The position numbers and the translations under genes are program-made. Below the pieces are notes generated by a model. It was not told where the DNA came from, did not search any database, and saw only the letters and a program-made list of their open reading frames with translations. Positions 58,701-64,000 of a DNA stretch of 64,000 nt are shown here, piece by piece (the stretch's first letter is position 1; the number at the start of each line of letters is the position of its first letter). The DNA is from a virus, in IMG/VR virus record IMGVR_UViG_3300020438_000007, positions 62,001-126,000 of that record, one strand, 5' to 3'.

Positions 58701-60157
58701 GCGTAGTCACCACCAGATTGGATGGCGTTTGCCTCAGCGGTTTTGAAGGTGTGAGCAAACTGTGCAGAACCTGTGTATTGAACACTTAAGTTTCTGATTC
58801 TAACAGTAGCACCAATTCCAATTTCAGGAGCACCACCAAGACCAATAGCAGTGATCGTTGCAAGACCAACCGCACCGTTGTAGGTCATACCCAAGACGGT
58901 GAATACGTTACCTCCAGATAGACACTCAAACTCGATGTCTTGTAACTGAACGAACGTACCAGTGTTTAACAGACCGTGACCAGGCGCAGTAACCGTTGCC
59001 ACACCAGTGGAAGCGGTATACACCATATTGGTGACATCTGTTGTAGGACGAGCAGATTGGCAAGCCGATTTAATAGTCTTAAACGCCAAGTTAGGTGCAA
59101 GACCATTGTTTCCGTCTAATCCGTCTTCGGAGTCAACGTAGTAAATTCTTGTTTGGTTACCTACAATCTCGTAGCCTGGCATTCCATTTGACTGAACTGC
59201 AAGTGCATAACCTGTAGAACCAATACCGATTCTTACATTACCTGAGTTGTAACTTAGTACGTCACCTTTGGTATTAAGAGCAGCGGATGAATCTCCTGAT
59301 GCAAGTACTTCCCAGAAGGTTCCAATACCAGCAGTAGGAAGAACATTCTTGTGAGAGTTACCAACAGAAACATAAGAATCTGAACCATATCTTGCAACAT
59401 GGCCTGGATGGTAGTCAAAGGTAGTGGAGAAACCGCCTTTGAAATTAAATCCCTTAACAAGTAAATCCCATACTTGTGTACCGTTGTAAGATTGTGGGAA
59501 GATTGATCCTAGACCAACCTGTAATGGAGAAACGTTAGTTGTAATACCGATTTTATGACGGTAGATATTACCACCATACTGTACTAAGTCTCCTCTGAAG
59601 TAAGTACCTTCTTGGTATGTTGAAGCCGCACCAGCAAGACCATCAGATAAGATGCTCCATCTTGCAGCTGGGTCTGTAGAAACACCCAAATACTGTGGAG
59701 GTTGGAATCCAGCAGTTGATGTGGATAACGCAACATAGGATGAACCGTTGTAGTTTACAACGTCACCTGATTGATATTCGGTAGTTAGATCCCACTCACC
59801 TTCGTTTTGGAATCCTTTTACATATTCTGAAACTTTCGTCTTATCGATGAAGGTTCCTTCTGATGTGTGAGCAGTGGTTACTCTGTAGACAACGTTACCG
59901 TATTTTACTAGATCGTTGATACGATAGTAAACTCCAGCAGCCCACTGTCCTTTTTGTTCTAGACCTTCAATATGGACGTTCCATTTGGAAAGGTCGTTAG
60001 CGTAAAAGTCACTGATGCTTCCTGTTGACGTGTGGTTTATAACCGCCACATAAGTGTTACCACCAAACTTGGCGATATCGTCAATCAAATAGGCTTTGGA
60101 TGTAGTCCAATCACCTGTCCAGTTGAATTTTACTCTTCCAAGTCTAAACTCAGCCAT
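55718..60157 (-). CDS. Large tail-fibre or virion structural protein (1479 aa)
   Basis: Residues 1 to about 290 contain five copies of a module of about 55 residues built on W..G..Y..GD.V.YGG..Y (for example AYLIDDIAKFGGNTYVAV, YYRINDLVKYGNVVYRV, EYQSGDVVNYNGSSYVAL), like small carbohydrate-binding modules. RIYYVDSEDGLDGNNGLAPN opens a beta-helix-like stretch with repeated strands (TVNVGSSPIINHQPTAVSYN). A cysteine-containing region near 860-900 and a C-terminal domain GGGQVTLTLPATPNLGDEVT complete it. Such proteins form host-contacting fibres. Exact homologue in T4 not identifiable. Confidence 0.85.
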   Translation of the reverse strand: MAEFRLGRVKFNWTGDWTTSKAYLIDDIAKFGGNTYVAVINHTSTGSISDFYANDLSKWNVHIEGLEQKGQWAAGVYYRINDLVKYGNVVYRVTTAHTSEGTFIDKTKVSEYVKGFQNEGEWDLTTEYQSGDVVNYNGSSYVALSTSTAGFQPPQYLGVSTDPAARWSILSDGLAGAASTYQEGTYFRGDLVQYGGNIYRHKIGITTNVSPLQVGLGSIFPQSYNGTQVWDLLVKGFNFKGGFSTTFDYHPGHVARYGSDSYVSVGNSHKNVLPTAGIGTFWEVLASGDSSAALNTKGDVLSYNSGNVRIGIGSTGYALAVQSNGMPGYEIVGNQTRIYYVDSEDGLDGNNGLAPNLAFKTIKSACQSARPTTDVTNMVYTASTGVATVTAPGHGLLNTGTFVQLQDIEFECLSGGNVFTVLGMTYNGAVGLATITAIGLGGAPEIGIGATVRIRNLSVQYTGSAQFAHTFKTAEANAIQSGGDYAHTFNSCAANGVSIVGGSSVTPTGATYDPSNGNFTMTLTGHSLSTSDKVTIGDNAFTFTCTMNNNATQKTYPRPGKDPARGQQLSITGTTTDTFTVNVGSSPIINHQPTAVSYNQATGDMVCTIGAHSLTVGTSVKLAEDGLTFRCSMDGYTTDHAYPRAVAGDGNPDPAYNTALNITSVTTNTITINVGTASDNQTITGKFPAVHTQGSYEFLVQGVPDSNSITLNVGVSTTDYLYVSGGTAFVGLTTTKYPDKVSKSYYEVLQVDNSDSFKVNVGISTINHTYVEGGKVTDLTPAILKLSASQFYEQLPVTVPPFTSIVGNALRGSQVLPKEGTSDDSTTPNNRSHMFKMSDATTIQAISMKGMEGFYYDPNAPLELDNANLRTGIGTTAAGVFISLNPDSPIDNKSPYVKDCTCFSDPATESGRFGGGGVGVFIDGGVHDTGAKSMVFDAFTHVASDGAGYILDKGAIAEIVSCFTYYAKWGYYSGGGSRIRGVGGNNSYGDYGVISSGFSTDEVPRTAKVFGDMMEVQGTTKSGTVALGATMFGQTSKATGWFLNDQISADKIYFKYQTGYGNAGIGTTGFVDSEIIWFGAGAEQSSGVGSITVGAAASSTTGQKGTILEVDQTSATLLIGDAIGFQTSLYGADDRFYIINTITGVSVASTFYEWQAGSVAGVQTVFSNRATLTISPEKSNGTWDTRHLGTNNSSDIKIRTLFSQARLTGHDFLAVGTGNKTETGYPNVNLANVIQGQETNVFGPGKVFFVSTDQGGNFRVGDFFSVDQLTGRATLDASAFNLSGLTELRLGAIGGQVGEAINEFSSDETLAGNSNTACPTEFATKGFLTRAKMGTKAMTPPVGTTGQRPGGIDDEFNTGCLRFNTTLGALEYYNGTAWIQPGVPQYSTVASSGSVVAGTKYFVNTGGGQVTLTLPATPNLGDEVTFMDVAKTFDSNALVCARNGKNIQGDASDLTVQTESAAFTLIFSGDTYGWRIFSI

Positions 60158-60197
60158 TTTTTCTCCGTGTAATTATCTGAGGGTTTTGGGATTTTAA

Positions 60198-60602
60198 TTA
60201 AGTTGGTCCGATGCTTTCATAAGCATAGTTAGGACCATTAAATCTTATAACGAAAAAGCCATCATCGTCTATGTAATAGTATAAGTTTCTTCGATCAAAG
60301 CGAATCTGTTGGTATTTATCATTCGGATCATCTATGAGTTTTTTCTCAGTAGCGATATCACTACGAATAACTGATGTTTTACCAACACCAACATCGTAAG
60401 TACCATAATCTAAACCATCACCGAATTCTGGTATAGCAGTTCCATCGTTACGATAGAATTCTCCTAATTCTGTTGAAGCAGCACTAACTTTAGAAAAAAG
60501 TAGCATCCCTTCTGCATCTCTTCTGAGTGCATACACGAAAAAACCCGACGATTCGGAGGGGTCAAACTGTCCAGAAATAGAATTACTTAGCGTAAGTGCC
60601 AT
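60198..60602 (-). CDS. Fibre-region structural protein (134 aa)
   Basis: Begins MALTLSNSISGQFDPSESSG and continues with SGFFVYALRRDAEGMLLFSK and DRRNLYYYIDDDGFFVIRFN; beta-rich, acidic. It lies between fibre genes, 2 nt after the 152-aa gene, so it is probably virion-associated. No family recognised. Confidence 0.75.
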   Translation of the reverse strand: MALTLSNSISGQFDPSESSGFFVYALRRDAEGMLLFSKVSAASTELGEFYRNDGTAIPEFGDGLDYGTYDVGVGKTSVIRSDIATEKKLIDDPNDKYQQIRFDRRNLYYYIDDDGFFVIRFNGPNYAYESIGPT

Positions 60603-60604
60603 TT

Positions 60605-61063
60605 TTAACTAGCCCTATTGTTGAATACTTTCCAAAGGGATCCATTCCAAATAAAAGTCACTGACGCACCCGAAACGTCCATGATGAAAGGAGAAGATTC
60701 TTTAACTAAATGTCCGTTTTCAAAACTGTATATTGATGTAACGTTAATAGGATGAATGCTAAAGAAGTTAGCAAAATCTTCGATCCATACCCAGTCACCA
60801 ACCGCACGAGGAGTTGGCATGGCAAGATCAAATCCATCAGGACTATTTTGGGAATCAACAGTATATTTTTGGTTTGTACTCAATGGATAAGTTCCAGATA
60901 CAAACGTCCATCTTGCTCTAGCAAGTTCAAATCCGCCAGGAGTAGCCCCGTCGTGTACAACAGCCGTATTCTTATCTGTGTCTACTGTTATCTCGGCTAG
61001 AGCTCCAGTAAAGTTAAAGTGTTCAGCTGTAGTTCCTTTTCTAAATTGAACCTGCTTGGTCAT
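60605..61063 (-). CDS. Fibre-type protein with tropism-determinant-like N-terminus (152 aa)
   Basis: Starts MTKQVQFRKGTTAEHFNFTG followed by ALAEITVDTDKNTAVVHDGA, the pattern of the small beta domain found at the N-terminus of many phage fibre and tropism-determinant proteins (QFRRGT...EITVDTDKNTLVVHDG). The C-terminal half IWNGSLWKVFNN ends like fibre domains. A late promoter lies 34 nt upstream at 61097-61104. Confidence 0.8.
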   Translation of the reverse strand: MTKQVQFRKGTTAEHFNFTGALAEITVDTDKNTAVVHDGATPGGFELARARWTFVSGTYPLSTNQKYTVDSQNSPDGFDLAMPTPRAVGDWVWIEDFANFFSIHPINVTSIYSFENGHLVKESSPFIMDVSGASVTFIWNGSLWKVFNNRAS

Positions 61064-61096
61064 GAATCAGATGTCCAATAGTTATGCTTCTCCATT

Positions 61097-61104
61097 TATT
61101 TATA
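61097..61104 (-). promoter_or_regulatory. Late promoter TATAAATA
   Basis: Exact minus-strand TATAAATA in the gap between the partial fibre gene and 60605-61063, 34 nt before the ATG. It would drive 60605-61063, 60198-60602 and perhaps the large fibre gene. Confidence 0.8.
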
Positions 61105-61108
61105 GGAT

Positions 61109-64000
61109 TTAGATTATGACAACATAAGTTCTACCTTCTTCGATGACCGCATACTCTGTTTCGGCATTACCAAAGGTGTTAACTTGACCAATTCCAACGT
61201 AAGTTGCCCGAGCGAGAGATTCCTTAGATCCAGCAAGTCCTTTGAATCTTCCTTGACTCTCGTACCCAGCAAAGGTAAAGGATTCGACAGCTGATCCACT
61301 TGTCTGGTAAAGAACTGCAACACCAATACCAATCGAAGGTGTGAAATCGACAAATGGGTGTACAAGAGGTGTATTGGAGAATGTAAATGTTCCAGATGTG
61401 CCTGGATCTTTGTCGTCTCCGTAGTATCCAAATACTTGGATTTGTTTTGTAGCACCAACACCAGAGATTGTAGTAATGCCAGATGTGCCTGGATCTCTGT
61501 CGTCTCCATAGTATCCGTAAACCTGATTGATTTCGGTAAGTGCAGATGCACCCTTGAGATCGAAGAGGACTGTGCCTTCCAGATCGTCCGCTGTAAATCT
61601 GACAATAGATGAACCAGAGAAGGTAGCAGTACCAACACCAATTTCTCTGAAGAATCCTTGTTCTCTTGCACTTCCAGAGAATGTAACAATACCAGAACCA
61701 GTGAAAGCTGGAGTGTAATCGATGTCTGGATGTGTAAGTTCTCCAGATAATGTGAATGTACCAGATGGAACGAAGTCTTGGAATACTTGGAAGTATCTTG
61801 TTTCTGCAACACCTGTGATATCTGTAAGAATTGATCTTGCAGCAGATGGTTCGACGGTTGCCTCTGCAGCACCACCAAGAATACTGAATGTACCAGAACC
61901 TGTTGGAGACAGTCTGATACCAGTAACAACTCTTTGATCGTTGCTGAGTGTAAGAGTTCCAGATCCGTTGAACTGGCGTTGACGGAAGGCAACACTTTCT
62001 CCAGACAGTGTAATTGTTGCAGTATCTTCTGGAGTCTGAGCAGAGAAGGATTCTTCTGCCGTTCCGTTGAATATAGAAGTTCCAGCGACAAGTTCTGCAG
62101 CAGCTGTTGCTTCTGCAATACCACCAACTGCGAATAGAGAACCAGAACCAACTTCGACGGATGATGTTGCTTCGTCTTGACCAGAACCACTGTAAGTAAA
62201 TGTGCCGCCGCCAGATGCTTGAACAGATGTTCTCTCGATTGTGAGAATACCACCTTCCTGACGAATAGTGATACCACCAGATGTGCCTGGATCTTTGTCG
62301 TCTCCATAGTATCCAAATACAGAAATTGGTCTTGCTTCTGCACCAGATGTCTGGAAGTCGAATAGGAGAGATCCAGCACCAAATTCTGTTGCAGGGATAA
62401 ATCTCTCTTTTGCACCAAACTCAACACCGTTAAGATCGCCAATTCCATCATCACCAATTTGACCATTGGCCTCAGTACCAATACCGAGAATGTAGATCGT
62501 ACCATCAGTAAGAATAGGAGCGTTGGTACGACCGATTGCCTTACCGTTAAGACTGATAATACCAGAGGTAGGATATTTGGGTACGAACCTTGTGGTAACA
62601 ATGCCAGGATCTCCGTACTCTCCTCCAGTACCGCCAGGCAAGAAGGTAAAACCTGTTTCGATACCAATGTTCCTTTCGATACCATAATGAGGTGTGAAGT
62701 CGATTTGTGGGTGATTGAGTTCTCCACTGAGTCGTAGAGTTGCCTTCTGAGATTGAGAAGCAAAGGCTGCACTGAGATCTGTATATCCACCACCAAAGAT
62801 GTGTAGGTAAGTTCCTTCTGGAGGATCGAAGCTCGATCTCTCGATAGATGCTCCAGAGAATGTAGTAATACCAGAAGCGGGTGGAACGATAATCCTTCTG
62901 TAGGTTGTAAACCCAACAGCTTGAGTTTGTTGAAGGGTGATATTTCCAGATCCAACAAAGTCTTTGGTGACACTCTCGTTTGCAGTATCGTAGATATCGA
63001 ATAGAACAGTTCCTTCTGGAGTCTGAGCAATGTATCTTTCTTCTGCACCACTAACGAAGTCGAATAGAGATGTTGTACTACTTGCAACTGCAACTCTCTC
63101 GACTCCAGTACCAGATACGATAAGTGAACCAGAACCAACCCAACTTGGGATGAACTGAGTAATCGTGTCCGAGATCTGTGGGAATACAAGTTTTCCGTAT
63201 GGGAAACGAGATTCTGTTGGTGCTGGCTCTGTAATGAATCCAGCATCTTCGTAACCCTGATTGATTTCTTGTGAATTGAAACCAGTGTAGTGTGGATATA
63301 AGAATTGATCGTATGCAGGTCCGCCAACAGAACTGATGCCAAGTTCACCGTAGTCTTGAGACACAGTGTTGTCATCAAATCCGATACCATATTGACTAGT
63401 CTTATCGAAGGAAGGTAATATCTCAACACCACCAGATCCTTGGTCGTATGTGAGACCACCGTTACTAAAGAGAACGTCTTGAGAGTATCTGTTGAGTTCG
63501 TCATCAAATGTTTCAGTACCAGAAGCCTGTCCAAGTATGTTGAGTCCGAATCCAAAGCTTGGGTCTCCAAGAATACCACCGTAGTTTTCGTTCTCAGTAC
63601 CAAAGAGTATAGAAGACTCATTGTAAGAATCTGTATTCTTCTCACCAGATGCCGCACCATTGACGAATAATGTTCCGCCAAACTCGTTTTCTTTGTGTTG
63701 TATAACTCTTGCGTATGTCTGATTCTCTTCTCTACCCTGACTGAAGGTTCCTGTACCAACACCAGAGATATGTGGTGCAAATACCTGACCAGCAGTACCA
63801 CCAAGATATGAGTAGTCTCCCTGTAAGTATGCCTTGGTACTGGATTCAACTGCACCACCGATACTGAATAATGTACCAGATCCTTCTGGTATGACTGGTG
63901 TAATAGACTCGTTACCAGTACCATTAATTGTAAATTGACCTTCTTCACCAAATACTGTATGTTGTGGAGCCTGTGATAACCATAGTTCTCCAGATATGAA
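61109..64000 (-). CDS. Partial repeat-rich tail-fibre protein (at least 963 residues)
   Basis: The frame stays open to the right edge, codon-aligned at 64000, so the 5' end is missing. A GTG at 63364 might look like a start, but the frame upstream of it is clearly coding (DVLFSNGGLTYDQGSGGVEI, then SFDKTSQYGIGFDDN), so the protein does not begin there. The visible part is a series of beta modules with a GSGTFTFSG-type strand and acidic or aromatic linkers. The peptide GYYGDDxDPGTSG occurs three times. Repetitive glycine/serine beta architecture fits a long tail fibre. It ends just before a late promoter for the next unit. Confidence 0.87.
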   Translation of the reverse strand, partial: FISGELWLSQAPQHTVFGEEGQFTINGTGNESITPVIPEGSGTLFSIGGAVESSTKAYLQGDYSYLGGTAGQVFAPHISGVGTGTFSQGREENQTYARVIQHKENEFGGTLFVNGAASGEKNTDSYNESSILFGTENENYGGILGDPSFGFGLNILGQASGTETFDDELNRYSQDVLFSNGGLTYDQGSGGVEILPSFDKTSQYGIGFDDNTVSQDYGELGISSVGGPAYDQFLYPHYTGFNSQEINQGYEDAGFITEPAPTESRFPYGKLVFPQISDTITQFIPSWVGSGSLIVSGTGVERVAVASSTTSLFDFVSGAEERYIAQTPEGTVLFDIYDTANESVTKDFVGSGNITLQQTQAVGFTTYRRIIVPPASGITTFSGASIERSSFDPPEGTYLHIFGGGYTDLSAAFASQSQKATLRLSGELNHPQIDFTPHYGIERNIGIETGFTFLPGGTGGEYGDPGIVTTRFVPKYPTSGIISLNGKAIGRTNAPILTDGTIYILGIGTEANGQIGDDGIGDLNGVEFGAKERFIPATEFGAGSLLFDFQTSGAEARPISVFGYYGDDKDPGTSGGITIRQEGGILTIERTSVQASGGGTFTYSGSGQDEATSSVEVGSGSLFAVGGIAEATAAAELVAGTSIFNGTAEESFSAQTPEDTATITLSGESVAFRQRQFNGSGTLTLSNDQRVVTGIRLSPTGSGTFSILGGAAEATVEPSAARSILTDITGVAETRYFQVFQDFVPSGTFTLSGELTHPDIDYTPAFTGSGIVTFSGSAREQGFFREIGVGTATFSGSSIVRFTADDLEGTVLFDLKGASALTEINQVYGYYGDDRDPGTSGITTISGVGATKQIQVFGYYGDDKDPGTSGTFTFSNTPLVHPFVDFTPSIGIGVAVLYQTSGSAVESFTFAGYESQGRFKGLAGSKESLARATYVGIGQVNTFGNAETEYAVIEEGRTYVVII
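61392..62320 (-). repeat. Three 44-nt coding repeats (GYYGDDxDPGTSG)
   Basis: Near-identical 44-nt segments at 61392-61435, 61479-61522 and 62277-62320 inside the partial fibre gene differ from each other at only a few positions. Each encodes a tyrosine/aspartate-rich turn between beta modules. The high nucleotide identity suggests recent duplication or ongoing recombination between repeats. Confidence 0.85.

Noticed and set aside
61392-62320. CRISPR-like spacing of 44-nt repeats
   Set aside because: The repeats are in frame, encode a protein turn, are irregularly spaced (44 and 755 nt apart) and have no palindrome or cas genes.
61114-63951. A 945-codon open frame on the minus strand overlapping the partial fibre gene
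   Set aside because: It is a shifted frame of the real fibre gene. Its product is a Leu/Ser/Val/Gln-rich string without domains, while the other frame gives clear GSGTFTFSG beta modules and continues to the window edge. Repeats and codon bias explain the lack of stops.

Overview
This window is part of the genome of a T4-like cyanophage (a marine myovirus of Prochlorococcus or Synechococcus). Three things support this. The T4 core genes are present in near-canonical marine order: uvsX, 43, regA, 62, 44, 45, 46, 47, 55, uvsW, uvsY, 3, 23, 22, 21, 67-like, 20, 19, 18, 17, 16, 15, 14 and 13. Cyanophage signature genes sit among them (hsp20, a CobS-like AAA+ ATPase, a DUF3110 protein). A ferredoxin-dependent bilin reductase closely resembling phage PebS points to a phycobilin-making host. 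Nearly everything is on the minus strand; only 42412-43940 is on the plus strand. I saw no tRNA gene, CRISPR array, insertion sequence or integrase.

Layout. 1-25669 is the replication and recombination half: UvsX, DNA polymerase, RegA, clamp loader and clamp, the CobS-like ATPase with a VWA/HExxH partner, PebS, the 46/47 nuclease, late sigma factor 55, UvsW and UvsY. Genes are packed with 1, 4 or 8 nt overlaps, which suggests translational coupling, and several real genes are under 60 codons. The one large non-coding stretch (5670-6030) has a consensus sigma-70 promoter followed by about 320 nt full of perfect stems, so I call it a structured RNA or leader. 25659-42374 is the head, neck and tail module, with TATAAATA- or CTAAATA-type late promoters before many genes.

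42412-52280 is an accessory cassette. It encodes most of an ADP-heptose pathway (HldA-like kinase, HldC-like nucleotidyltransferase, HldD-like epimerase, a small HAD phosphatase), a GT9/heptosyltransferase-like protein, a cupin, a flavin-dependent halogenase, a NodU-type carbamoyltransferase, two 2OG-Fe(II) oxygenases and two DUF6445-type proteins. Together these could build and decorate a heptose-containing glycan. 52343-64000 encodes fibres and adhesins, including three tandem, extraordinarily cysteine-rich glycine-rich proteins and large repeat-rich fibres, the last running off the right edge.

Regulation as read from the sequence: early genes have sigma-70-like promoters. The CobS-like gene and its VWA partner share a visibly homologous leader of about 80 nt. 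Late genes have late promoters, some placed directly against intrinsic terminators. All function assignments come from motif and pattern recognition without database searches.
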